Origin: Chromatiales bacterium
Lineage (GTDB): Bacteria; Pseudomonadota; Gammaproteobacteria; SZUA-152
Assembly (NCBI GenBank): GCA_026999335.1
Contig: JALTPW010000458.1
Span: 1 to 28,065 of the forward strand
Reading direction: 5' to 3'
Length of the DNA: 28,065 bases
The notes below the pieces were generated by a model. The model saw only the letters and a list, made by a program, of their open reading frames with translations. It ran no database searches and was not told the origin of the DNA. Each line of letters opens with the position of its first letter. The first letter of the stretch is position 1. Positions 1 to 7,325 of the stretch are shown piece by piece. A program made the translations under genes and the position numbers.

Positions 1-27
1 TATCGCGGGCATGGCCCGCTCCTACGA
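1..27. repeat. REP-like GC-rich palindrome upstream of uvrC
   Basis: The bases GCGGGC and GCCCGC at 5-10 and 14-19 pair around a 3-nt loop, followed by CTCCTACGA. This resembles the REP palindromes common in pseudomonads and relatives. It sits at the window edge, so its full extent cannot be seen. It could also be the terminator stem of the upstream gene, but no T-run follows. Confidence 0.4.
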
Positions 28-79
28 ATAGTGGATATCTCTCTAAATTGTAGACGTTGATACAGCATGATTGATTCGT

Positions 80-1927
80 ATGATTGAACCGAACGACACC
101 CCGGCCTTCGATGCCAAGGTATTTCTCGGCACGTTGACCGGCAGGCCCGGCGTCTACCGCATGCTCGACGCCGAGGGCACGGTGCTGTACGTGGGCAAGG
201 CGCGCAACCTGAAGAAGCGTGTGTCGAGTTACTTTCAGCGCACGGTGCAGAGTCCCAAGACCCGCGCCCTGGTGGCGCAGATTTGTGGCGTGGAGGTGAC
301 CGTCACCCATACCGAGAACGAGGCCCTGCTGCTGGAGAACAATCTCATCAAGCAGCTCAAGCCGCGCTACAACATCCTCATGCGCGACGACAAGAGCTAT
401 CCGTTTCTCTTTCTCTCCGCCAACCACGATTATCCACGCCTTGGCTACCATCGCGGCGCCAGACGCCTCAAGGGGCGTTACTTCGGCCCTTATCCCTCGG
501 CGGGTTCGGTGCGTGAAAGCCTGCATATATTGCAAAAGGTGTTTCGTGTGCGCCAGTGCGAGGACAGCTTCTATGGCAACCGCTCGCGGCCCTGTCTGCA
601 ATATCAGATCGAACGCTGTACCGCGCCCTGCGTGAGTCTCATTTCCCGCGCGGACTATGCCGAGGATGTGCGCCACGCGGTGATGTTCCTTGAAGGTCGC
701 AATTCCAGCCTCATCGACGAGTTGGTGATCCGCATGGAGGCGGCTGCCAAAGCCCTGCAATTCGAGCAGGCGGCGCGTTTTCGCGACCAGATCGCCAGCC
801 TGCGGCGCATGCAGGAGACGCAGTCGGTCAGCGGTGAGGGCGGCGACCGCGACGTGATCGCCGTGGTCAGTGAGGGTGGCACGGCCTGTGTGCAGGTATT
901 CTTTATTCGTGGCGGACGCAATTTGGGCAACAAGTCCTATTTCCCGCGGCAGACCGAGGATGCCGAGCCGGCGGATATTTTGGCGGCCTTTGTGGCACAG
1001 TTCTATTTGAGTGGCGAAGGGGCGGGTGGCCGTGAAATTCCGCCGCAGATTTTGCTCAATGCTGAACCGGAGGCCGCCGGGGTGCTGCAGTCCGTGCTCT
1101 CGGAGCAGGGTGGCCATAAAATACAGCTGATCTGGCGTCTGCGCGGCGAGCGTGCGCGCTGGCAGCAGATGGCGGAGGCCAATGCCCGCACTGCCTTACG
1201 CAGCCGTCTGGCCGGCAAGGCCGGTGTGCTGAAACGACTGGAGGCCTTGCAGGATGCGCTGGGGCTGGATAGCCTGCCACAGCGGTTGGAGTGTTTCGAT
1301 ATCAGCCATACCATGGGCGAGGCCACCGTGGCCTCCTGCGTGGTGCTGGACGGCAACGGCCCGCTGAAGGCCGACTATCGCCGCTTCAACATCGAGGGCA
1401 TTATCCCCGGTGACGACTATGCCGCCATGCATCAAGCGCTGATGCGGCGCTACACGCGGCTGAAAAAGGGCGAGGGCAAGCTGCCGGATATCCTGATCGT
1501 CGACGGCGGCAAGGGGCAGGTGGCGCAGGCCGTGGCGGTACTGGAGGAATTGCAGATCAGTGGTGTTAGCCTGCTCGGGGTGGCCAAGGGGCCATCGCGC
1601 AAGCCGGGCCAGGAGGTGCTGGTGTTCGCCGGTCGGGAGATGAGCCTGCCGGCGGATTCACCGGCCCTGCACGTGATCCAGCAGATACGCGACGAGGCGC
1701 ACCGTTTCGCCATTACCGGTCATCGCCAGCGCCGTGCCAAGAAGCGCAATACCTCGGTGCTGGAGGGCATCAGCGGACTGGGACCGAAACGGCGCCAGCA
1801 GCTGTTGAAACAGTTCGGCGGTTTGCAGGAAGTGGCCCGCGCCGGGGTGAAGGATTTGGCCAGTGTGCCGGGTATCAGTAAAAATCTGGCGCAAAAAGTA
1901 TATGATGTCTTCCACGCGGACGAATGA
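80..1927 (+). CDS. uvrC: UvrABC system protein C (excinuclease subunit)
   Basis: This is the dual-incision nuclease of nucleotide excision repair. It is recruited by UvrB at damaged DNA and cuts 3' and then 5' of the lesion. The N-terminal GIY-YIG domain (about residues 15-95) shows GVYRMLD and LYVGKARNLKKR. The UVR motif that pairs with UvrB is near residues 200-240. The RNase-H-like second nuclease contains CFDISHTMGE, and a C-terminal helix-hairpin-helix pair contains GISGLGPKRRQQLL and VPGISKNLA. The product is 615 aa from ATG at 80, a normal family length. An in-frame TTG at 71 is possible. No clear Shine-Dalgarno is seen; a 6-codon ORF (67-87) overlaps the start. It is followed 21 nt later by pgsA, as in E. 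coli, so the two are probably co-transcribed. Confidence 0.97.
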   Translation: MIEPNDTPAFDAKVFLGTLTGRPGVYRMLDAEGTVLYVGKARNLKKRVSSYFQRTVQSPKTRALVAQICGVEVTVTHTENEALLLENNLIKQLKPRYNILMRDDKSYPFLFLSANHDYPRLGYHRGARRLKGRYFGPYPSAGSVRESLHILQKVFRVRQCEDSFYGNRSRPCLQYQIERCTAPCVSLISRADYAEDVRHAVMFLEGRNSSLIDELVIRMEAAAKALQFEQAARFRDQIASLRRMQETQSVSGEGGDRDVIAVVSEGGTACVQVFFIRGGRNLGNKSYFPRQTEDAEPADILAAFVAQFYLSGEGAGGREIPPQILLNAEPEAAGVLQSVLSEQGGHKIQLIWRLRGERARWQQMAEANARTALRSRLAGKAGVLKRLEALQDALGLDSLPQRLECFDISHTMGEATVASCVVLDGNGPLKADYRRFNIEGIIPGDDYAAMHQALMRRYTRLKKGEGKLPDILIVDGGKGQVAQAVAVLEELQISGVSLLGVAKGPSRKPGQEVLVFAGREMSLPADSPALHVIQQIRDEAHRFAITGHRQRRAKKRNTSVLEGISGLGPKRRQQLLKQFGGLQEVARAGVKDLASVPGISKNLAQKVYDVFHADE

Positions 1928-1948
1928 ATGCCTTAGCACACGATCTCC

Positions 1949-2527
1949 ATGACTTATAACCTCCCCAACATCCTCACCCTGCTGCGCATCGCCCTGATTC
2001 CGGTGTTTGCCGTGCTGTTCTATCTGCCGCTGCCCTGGGCCCATGTGGCGGTGACGGCGGTGTTTGCCATCGCTGCCATTACCGACTGGCTGGATGGCTA
2101 TCTGGCGCGGCGCTGGCAGCAGACCTCGGCCTTTGGCGCCTTTCTCGATCCGGTGGCCGACAAGTTGATGGTGGCGGCGGCACTGGTGATGCTGGTGGAC
2201 ATCAACCCGACCCCCTTTGCCGACTTGCTGCTGGCCTTGCCAGCGCTGATTATTATCGGCCGCGAGATCGTGATCTCCGCCCTGCGCGAGTGGATGGCCG
2301 AGGTCGGTGCTCGTACCCTGGTGGCCGTATCCACCATCGGCAAGATCAAAACCAGTGCACAGATGCTGGCTCTGTTGCTGTTGCTATACCGTGAACCGGT
2401 CGGCCATTTTCCCACCGCCGAAATCGGTTTTGTGCTGTTGTACGTGGCCGCCGGGCTGACCCTGTGGTCCATGTTCATCTACCTGCGTGCGGCCTGGCCC
2501 AGCCTCTCCGATGCGGCTTCGAAGTGA
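1949..2527 (+). CDS. pgsA: CDP-diacylglycerol--glycerol-3-phosphate 3-phosphatidyltransferase
   Basis: This inner-membrane enzyme makes phosphatidylglycerol phosphate from CDP-diacylglycerol and glycerol-3-phosphate, the committed step to PG and cardiolipin. The CDP-alcohol phosphotransferase signature is complete, with DWLDGYLARRW followed by GAFLDPVADK (D-G-x2-A-R-x8-G-x3-D-x3-D) at about residues 45-75. Several hydrophobic helices follow the pattern of the family. The length of 192 aa is close to E. coli PgsA. The start is ATG at 1949, 21 nt after uvrC, and no strong Shine-Dalgarno is seen, so translational coupling to uvrC is possible. A GC-rich hairpin lies directly after the stop and the tRNA operon follows. 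Confidence 0.97.
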   Translation: MTYNLPNILTLLRIALIPVFAVLFYLPLPWAHVAVTAVFAIAAITDWLDGYLARRWQQTSAFGAFLDPVADKLMVAAALVMLVDINPTPFADLLLALPALIIIGREIVISALREWMAEVGARTLVAVSTIGKIKTSAQMLALLLLLYREPVGHFPTAEIGFVLLYVAAGLTLWSMFIYLRAAWPSLSDAASK

Positions 2528-2557
2528 AGGGCGCTTATTTAAAGTGCCCTGCTTCTT
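2528..2557 (+). terminator. possible terminator after pgsA
   Basis: AGGGCGCTT (2528-2536) pairs with AAGTGCCCT (2542-2550) around a 5-nt loop, with one G-T wobble. The downstream tract (GCTTCTTT) is only modestly T-rich, so termination may be partial. The position between pgsA and the tRNA promoter fits. Confidence 0.4.
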
Positions 2558-2583
2558 TAGTGTGGTGACGGGGGGTGAAAGGC

Positions 2584-2611
2584 TTGACAGTCCTCCCTCG
2601 GGCTGTAAAAT
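2584..2611 (+). promoter_or_regulatory. sigma-70 promoter of the tRNA operon
   Basis: A consensus -35 TTGACA (2584-2589) is followed after 16 bases by TAAAAT (2606-2611), a 5/6 match to the -10. The expected start near 2618 lies in a GC-rich stretch (GCGCTC), like the discriminators of stringently controlled stable-RNA promoters. It is placed just upstream of tRNA-Gly. Confidence 0.7.
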
Positions 2612-2633
2612 ACAGCGCTCTTGAAGACGTGAC

Positions 2634-2709
2634 GCGGGAATAGCTCAGCTGGTAGAGCACAACCTTGCCAAGGTTGGGGTCGCGAGTTCGAATCTCGTTT
2701 CCCGCTCCA
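2634..2709 (+). tRNA. tRNA-Gly (GCC)
   Basis: This is a complete 76-nt cloverleaf. The acceptor GCGGGAA pairs with TTCCCGC, the D arm is GCTC/GAGC, and the anticodon stem CAACC/GGTTG holds loop TTGCCAA with anticodon GCC. The T loop is TTCGAAT and the CCA end is encoded. It is the first of three tRNAs downstream of pgsA, matching the glyW-cysT-leuZ order of E. coli. Confidence 0.97.
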
Positions 2710-2829
2710 AATCGTTTGTTTGAACCTTTGGGTTTATCCCTCTGGCCTGTCCTTTGATGTATAAAAATGCCTCGGTCGAAGGGTCGGGGTTTTTTCAGTT
2801 GGGGGGGAGGGGTTCTTTGATCGATAACT

Positions 2830-2903
2830 GGCTGAGTGGCAGAGTGGCTATGCAGCGGACTGCAAATCCGTGTACCTCGGTTCGACTCCGGGCTCAGCCT
2901 CCA
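2830..2903 (+). tRNA. tRNA-Cys (GCA)
   Basis: This is a 74-nt cloverleaf. The acceptor GGCTGAG pairs with CTCAGCC. The anticodon stem CGGA/TCCG holds loop CTGCAAA with anticodon GCA, the T loop is TTCGACT, and the CCA end is encoded. It lies 120 nt after tRNA-Gly in the same apparent transcript. Confidence 0.96.
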
Positions 2904-3017
2904 CTTATCGTCCGCCATTCTCAGTTCTTTCGATATTTTTCCGCACGGTAACGATCCTGTCGCGCTTCCCGCGCCGATGGTTTTCTGTAATAGTTACTGC
3001 TGTTGAAACCGCTCGTC

Positions 3018-3104
3018 GCCCGGGTGGTGAAACTGGTAGACACAAGGGACTTAAAATCCCTCGGCTTCGCGGCCGTGCCGGTTCGATTCCGGCCCCGGGC
3101 ACCA
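3018..3104 (+). tRNA. tRNA-Leu (TAA)
   Basis: This is an 87-nt class II tRNA with a long variable arm (CTCGGCTTCGCGGCCGT region). The acceptor GCCCGGG pairs with CCCGGGC. The anticodon stem AGGGA/TCCCT holds loop CTTAAAA with anticodon TAA. The T loop is TTCGATT and the CCA end is encoded. It reads UUA/UUG and closes the tRNA trio. Confidence 0.97.
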
Positions 3105-3429
3105 TCTCTTTAATCTCTCTGGGTCGAAGTCCCCGCAGCTTGCTGCGATTATCGTCATTCCGGCTTGTTTTTAGCCGGAATCCAGAGATTGCCGCCCCGG
3201 GATCCAGTTTTCGCCGGAGCGAGTCATCCAGCATGCTTGAAGTTTCCTACACTCTAGATTCCCGCTTGCGCGGGAATGACGGTATGCCAAGTCTCTCAAG
3301 ACTCAGTCAACACCCTTCAATACCCCGCTTTCGTGTAGTGAAATAGCTTGCTGTGGGGTTGTTTATTTACCGTCTGTGAATATTTTCGGCCTTGCCGCCG
3401 TGCGCAGGAGTGCCCTTAATATTCCGGAG
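3105..3429. other. gene-free spacer between converging tRNA-Leu and sensor kinase
   Basis: No coding region is supported here. It holds the 129-bp inverted-repeat element listed separately, and a short CAGCTTGCTG palindrome at about 3136-3145 whose surroundings recur near 19975. No strong T-tailed terminator is visible for either converging transcript, so the hairpins of the element may serve that purpose. Confidence 0.6.
3153..3281. repeat. 129-bp inverted-repeat element with two internal hairpins
   Basis: The ends are perfect 9-bp inverted repeats: CGTCATTCC (3153-3161) and GGAATGACG (3273-3281). Inside, ATTCCGGCT pairs with AGCCGGAAT (3157-3165 with 3173-3181), and ATTCCCGC pairs with GCGGGAAT (3258-3265 with 3270-3277). 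The same design with CGTCATGCC ends recurs at 19246-19319, so this is probably a dispersed REP/MITE-like family. Confidence 0.65.
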
Positions 3430-4884
3430 TTATTCCGGCAGGGTGAAATAAAAGCTGGCACCCTTGTCCACTGCCGATTCTGCCCGGATGCGGCCTTCGT
3501 GCAGGGTGATGATACGTTGTACCGTGGCCAGACCGATGCCCGAGCCTTCGAATTCTCTGCTGCTGTGCAATCGTTGAAAGGTACCGAACAATTTGTCTTT
3601 GGCTAATTGCATATCAAAACCGGCGCCGTTGTCTCTGACGCAGTACAGGGTTTTGCCATTTTCTTCCTGCGCGAAAAAATCGATCCTCGGCTGCACCTTC
3701 TTCGATGAGTATTTCCAGGCATTGCCGATCAGGTTTTCCATCATCACGGAGAGCAGGTGTTTGTCGCCGTTGACCATCAGGCCTTCGCTGATGTGTACTT
3801 CGACGTTGTGTGCCGGGTGCTGTTCCTGCAGACGCTGAATGCTGGTGCGGGCCAGCTTGCTCAGATCGACGCGGCTCTTGTTCAGTTCGCTGCGTTGTAT
3901 CCGCGACAGCTTCAGTAATGCCTCGATCAGTTGTTCCATACGCAGCGCGCCCTTGTGGATGCGCTCGATGTAGCCCTGGGCGGTTTCGTCCAGGGCCTGG
4001 CCGTAATCCTCGCTCAGCGCCTGACTGAACCCGTTGATGGCGCGCAGGGGCGCGCGCAGGTCGTGGGATATGGAATAGGAGAAGGCTTCCAGCGCCTTGT
4101 TGGCCTGTTGCAGGTCGAAGGTTTTCTTTTCGACCATTTTGCGCAAACGTGCCTCTTCGTTTTGCAATGCGGTGTAGGAGTCGCGCAGGCGAACGATCAT
4201 GTTCTGGAATTCGCGCGCCAGGATGCCGATTTCGTCATCGCGTTTCAGCAGCCGGGAATCCAGTGGATTGTTGCGCGCGGCACCCAGCGAGGTGGTCGTG
4301 ATGATGTGGGTCAGTCTGATGATGGGGTTGAGAAAATGTTTGACGATCAGTAATACGGCGGCCAGTAATATCAGCAGAAACAACGTCAGTACGAAGATGA
4401 TGTTGAAGGCCGCAGTATCGCTGTAGAAGGAGACGTCATCCAGGTAATAGGCGAGGTGGGCATTGGCCAGATATTTGTTGCCGATCTTGATCGGGTGGAT
4501 AATTTCCTCGACCTGGCGGCCATTGTCAGTTGTTTGCCGGATCAGGACGTCGTCCAGTTCCATGAAGGCGATAGCGTGGCCGATCTGCGACAAATTGGTG
4601 TGGCTGATGATCTTTCCCGCCGCTGAGGAGAGAAAGGCGTAGGCGTAAAAATCCGCCGGCATGACCGATTGCAGCCAGTTTTCCAGTAATTCGTAATCGC
4701 GGGCGATCAGGCCATCCAGGCTGCCGTTGGCGAGGGTGATCGCTTGTCCTTTGACCTGTTGCTGGCGCTCATGGAGAAATTTTTTCTGGGCGTCTTCGAG
4801 CAGCAGATAGCCAAGGGTCAGCAGGGCAAAGGTCAACAGCAGGGTGATGCTCAATGCGAGCCGGGTAAAGAGTCTGGATCGCAT
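3430..4884 (-). CDS. membrane sensor histidine kinase (HAMP-HisKA-HATPase)
   Basis: This is a sensor kinase that should autophosphorylate in the cytoplasm in response to a periplasmic signal. Hydrophobic helices at about residues 9-29 and 161-182 flank a periplasmic segment of about 130 aa. A HAMP-like linker (183-235) and a short coiled coil (240-268) follow. The phospho-acceptor is H274 in SYSISHDLRAPL. The ATPase domain has an N box (ENLIGNAWKY, 383-392), G1 DNGAGF (418-423) and G2 GSGIGL (447-452). There is no receiver domain and no response-regulator gene nearby, so the partner is elsewhere. It starts 1 nt after the stop of the upstream PhnD-like ORF. Co-transcription suggests the binding protein delivers the signal, but that is an inference from context. 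Confidence 0.92.
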   Translation of the reverse strand: MRSRLFTRLALSITLLLTFALLTLGYLLLEDAQKKFLHERQQQVKGQAITLANGSLDGLIARDYELLENWLQSVMPADFYAYAFLSSAAGKIISHTNLSQIGHAIAFMELDDVLIRQTTDNGRQVEEIIHPIKIGNKYLANAHLAYYLDDVSFYSDTAAFNIIFVLTLFLLILLAAVLLIVKHFLNPIIRLTHIITTTSLGAARNNPLDSRLLKRDDEIGILAREFQNMIVRLRDSYTALQNEEARLRKMVEKKTFDLQQANKALEAFSYSISHDLRAPLRAINGFSQALSEDYGQALDETAQGYIERIHKGALRMEQLIEALLKLSRIQRSELNKSRVDLSKLARTSIQRLQEQHPAHNVEVHISEGLMVNGDKHLLSVMMENLIGNAWKYSSKKVQPRIDFFAQEENGKTLYCVRDNGAGFDMQLAKDKLFGTFQRLHSSREFEGSGIGLATVQRIITLHEGRIRAESAVDKGASFYFTLPE

Positions 4885-4885
4885 G

Positions 4886-5515
4886 TCAGTGTGTCAGTTT
4901 CGCCTGCTGCAAGAGCCTTTCCGTCAGTTGTTCGATGGCGGGATCGTAGGGGATGAATTCGCGGATTTTCAGGGTTTGCATGTTTTTTAGCACCCGCTGC
5001 CCGGCAGGACTGCCTTTCATGTGAATGACCGCTTGTGTGAATCTTGCGATGGTCTTTGCATCCAGGGATGGGTTTGCGGCAATGATGCTTTCGGGGTAGG
5101 GGTCGCTGACCGCAAGGATTTTCAGTTCGCCCATGTCCATCTTTTTATTCATCAGGTCGAAATTGACGCCACACATGGTGCCGGCGCTGGTGTCGTTCAA
5201 CAACACGGCGTGGATGGAACTGGACAGGTTTTTGGTGAAGTGTTCCTTCAATTCGACACCGGAGTCGATGCCGTGGGATATCAGATAGGCTCGTGGCGCC
5301 AGATAACCGCCGGCGCCCATGGGACTGATGTAGGCAATGTCCTGTCCCTTGAGTTGGTCGATAGTGTCGATGCCGCTGTCTTTGCGTACGAAGATTTCGC
5401 TGCGGCTGGTAAGTTCATCACGGACGTTTTTCATCTGCAGGATACCAATGGCCTTTCCTGCCTGTTTGAGACGATAAAAGACGTGGGAATTGACGTAAAA
5501 AAAATCCACAATCAC
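4886..5515 (-). CDS. PhnD-like periplasmic binding protein, N-terminally truncated
   Basis: The 209 residues resemble the C-terminal two thirds of phosphonate/phosphite-type solute-binding proteins (PhnD, PF12974-like). Recognisable stretches are VDFFYVNSHVFYRL, IFVRKDSGIDTIDQLKG, IAYISPMGAGGYLAPRA and LKILAVSDPYPES. Family members are usually about 280-300 aa with a signal peptide. Here both the signal peptide and the first lobe strand are missing. The longest start is GTG at 5515, and an in-frame TAG sits two codons upstream, so the 5' part is really absent. The break lies beside the dispersed element at 5541-5762. The rest is intact and abuts the sensor kinase by 1 nt. It is either a recent pseudogene or a cytoplasmic remnant. 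Confidence 0.75.
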   Translation of the reverse strand: MIVDFFYVNSHVFYRLKQAGKAIGILQMKNVRDELTSRSEIFVRKDSGIDTIDQLKGQDIAYISPMGAGGYLAPRAYLISHGIDSGVELKEHFTKNLSSSIHAVLLNDTSAGTMCGVNFDLMNKKMDMGELKILAVSDPYPESIIAANPSLDAKTIARFTQAVIHMKGSPAGQRVLKNMQTLKIREFIPYDPAIEQLTERLLQQAKLTH

Positions 5516-5540
5516 TTGCTAAAGCGGATGGGTTAGTTTT

Positions 5541-5762
5541 ACGGACTGAAAGTCCGTATACGGGTCGATCCGTTTTACCCAGCCCTGCCATGATTCTCGG
5601 CAATCCGGACGTGGTGAGTGCACGAACCGCATCGATCGAACACCTGTCATCACCAGCATCCTACAAAGACAACCGAAACAACTTGCTTACGCACCTTCAA
5701 CAACCCATACAACAAGCGGCACGGATAAATCTGACCGCCTAAAGGCGGTGGTTTTAACCTTA
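5541..5762 (+). ncRNA. dispersed structured element, possibly HEARO/IscB-type RNA (copy 1)
   Basis: Conserved blocks shared with a diverged copy at 19571 fold into similar stems. These are ACGGACT/AGTCCGT around GAA (5541-5557), TGCC/GGCA (5586-5602), and a stem at 5608-5633 enclosing GTGAG and CACGAAC. The right end has the hairpin ACCGCCT-AA-AGGCGGT (5734-5749) followed by GGTTTTAACC. That end recurs near 20301-20346. From memory, the GTGAG/CACGAAC core recalls HEARO RNAs that accompany IscB transposon nucleases. No IscB ORF is present, so it would be a solitary, non-autonomous copy. Both the family assignment and the strand are inferences. Confidence 0.45.
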
Positions 5763-5787
5763 AAACGGGACGAATAAAATATCTGGA

Positions 5788-6462
5788 TTAGTCGATGAGG
5801 AAGAACTCGACCTCGAAACCGGCGATATTGATGATATCACTGGTCTTGAGGTTCTGTGGTGTGGAACCGAGGGGTTCATTATTCAGCAGGGAGACGCCGG
5901 TGCCTTGGTGATCCTGATTGCAGGGCACGGCACAGATATTGTAGCCTTCCAGGCCACGGCTGATGAGCGCCAGCTTCTGGCCCTGAAAGCCCACGGTGTT
6001 GAAGGGTTTGCGCAGTTCCATGACGGTGCGGGCAAGGGGGCCGTTGAGGGTACGAAGACCTGCCAGGGGTTGGCTCTCGATGCTTTCTTCACGGGATTCC
6101 CATTCCGGCAACACCATCTTGGTTTCATCCTGTTCCGCCATGACGAACATGGTGGTCTCATACTTTGCCTGACCTTCGCACAGGAAGGTGAACTGGTGAT
6201 GGCCGGTCTGGATGATGTCGCCATGTTTGAGTATGGCGCTTTTGATGTGGCTGCCGTTGAGCAGGGTACCGTTGGTGCTGCCCAGATCCTCGATATAAGT
6301 CTGTTTGCCCTGTGCGATGATCAGTGCGTGGCGCCCGCTGATGGTGAGGTCATTGAGTTGTACTTCATTGCCGTGCTTGCGACCAATGGTCAGGGATTCT
6401 TCCTCTATGGGGTATTCGTTGATGATCTCTCCATCAAGGGTCAGGATCAGTTTTCCATTCAT
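5788..6462 (-). CDS. FHA-domain protein with a degenerate second FHA-like domain
   Basis: This is a cytoplasmic phosphothreonine reader of 224 aa. The first FHA domain (about 5-95) has all binding residues: GRKHGNEV (R28), SGRHA (S42, R44, H45) and LGSTNGT (N64). The second half (about 140-222) repeats the fold pattern and ends in DIINIAGFEVEFF, but has VGFQGQ where the Gly-Arg motif should be, so it probably does not bind pThr. The linker carries the threonine motifs YETTMF and DETKM. The start ATG is preceded by AGAAGG. It is a close paralogue of the gene just upstream (6531-7325) and the last gene of the kinase/PilT operon, 68 nt after its paralogue's stop. It is probably an adaptor reading phosphorylation by the operon kinase. 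Confidence 0.9.
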   Translation of the reverse strand: MNGKLILTLDGEIINEYPIEEESLTIGRKHGNEVQLNDLTISGRHALIIAQGKQTYIEDLGSTNGTLLNGSHIKSAILKHGDIIQTGHHQFTFLCEGQAKYETTMFVMAEQDETKMVLPEWESREESIESQPLAGLRTLNGPLARTVMELRKPFNTVGFQGQKLALISRGLEGYNICAVPCNQDHQGTGVSLLNNEPLGSTPQNLKTSDIINIAGFEVEFFLID

Positions 6463-6530
6463 TTCAACCTTCTCTCAGTGAAGTTGTGTGTCCTTGATCG
6501 GCGTGTAACCGTAACCAAAAGAAAGAGCCG

Positions 6531-7325
6531 TCAGCGAATGTAATAGAATTCCACTTCGAAACCGGCGATATTGATGACGTCGTTTTCATTCAGAGGCTGG
6601 GGTTCTGTGCTCAGAGGAATGCCGTTGACGAGGGGGATGTCCATGGCGCGCCGGCTGCGGGTGCTGGTGACGGCGGCGATGGTGTAGCCTTTGGTGCCGC
6701 GTGTGATGAGGGCCATGCGTTTACTCTGAAAGCCGATGGCGTTGTAGGCTTTGCGCAGCTCCATCACGGATTTGGTGACGGGCCCGTTGAGGGTGCGTAG
6801 CCCACCCAATGGCTGGCCCTTGATGATGGCTTCATTGGTCTCATCCCATTCGGGGATGATCATCTGGGTTTCGTCGAACTCGGCCTTGACGAACATGGTG
6901 GGTTCGTATTTGGCCTCGGTCTGACACAGATAGGTGAACTGGTGATGGCCGATCTGGATGATGTCACCGTGTTCCAGTGCCACTTTTTTGATGTGGTTGC
7001 CATTGACCAGGGTGCCGTTGGTGCTACCCAGGTCTTCAATAAAGACATAGTCCGGGATGTTGGTAATCATGGCATGGCGACCACTGATGGTGAGGTCGTT
7101 GAGCTGGATGTCGTTGCCGTGTTTGCGGCCGATGCTGATGCTTCTGGGGCTAACGGTGTATTCGCGCACCACGTCGCCTTCCAGCGTCAAAATGAGCTTT
7201 CGTTCGGCCTTGGGGGACTCCGTACTCGCCATGGGGGCGGTCCCTTCTGTGTGGTTTGACGGAGGGCTGGAATCTTTCACCAGACTAATTTGGGGTGGTT
7301 GGCGTGGGGGTTGGGGCTGACTCAT
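6531..7325 (-). CDS. FHA-domain protein with a degenerate second FHA-like domain (paralogue)
   Basis: A 264-aa protein is read from ATG at 7325, chosen because AGGGA precedes it; upstream in-frame codons fall inside the PilT-like gene and encode unrelated sequence. Residues 1-42 form a Pro/Ser-rich, disordered-looking tail that the downstream paralogue lacks. The first FHA domain (about 43-135) is complete: GRKHGNDI (R67), SGRHA (81-85) and LGSTNGT. A second FHA-like half (about 180-262) has IGFQSK instead of Gly-Arg and ends in VINIAGFEVEFY. Threonine motifs YEPTMF and DETQM lie in the linker. Its start overlaps the end of the PilT-like gene by 41 nt, showing tight operon coupling. It likely recognises pThr on the kinase or the motor proteins. 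Confidence 0.9.
   Translation of the reverse strand: MSQPQPPRQPPQISLVKDSSPPSNHTEGTAPMASTESPKAERKLILTLEGDVVREYTVSPRSISIGRKHGNDIQLNDLTISGRHAMITNIPDYVFIEDLGSTNGTLVNGNHIKKVALEHGDIIQIGHHQFTYLCQTEAKYEPTMFVKAEFDETQMIIPEWDETNEAIIKGQPLGGLRTLNGPVTKSVMELRKAYNAIGFQSKRMALITRGTKGYTIAAVTSTRSRRAMDIPLVNGIPLSTEPQPLNENDVINIAGFEVEFYYIR

Noticed and set aside
2870..3346. ORFs across the tRNA-Cys/tRNA-Leu region on both strands
   Set aside because: They run through two clear tRNA genes and an inverted-repeat element, so they are shadows.
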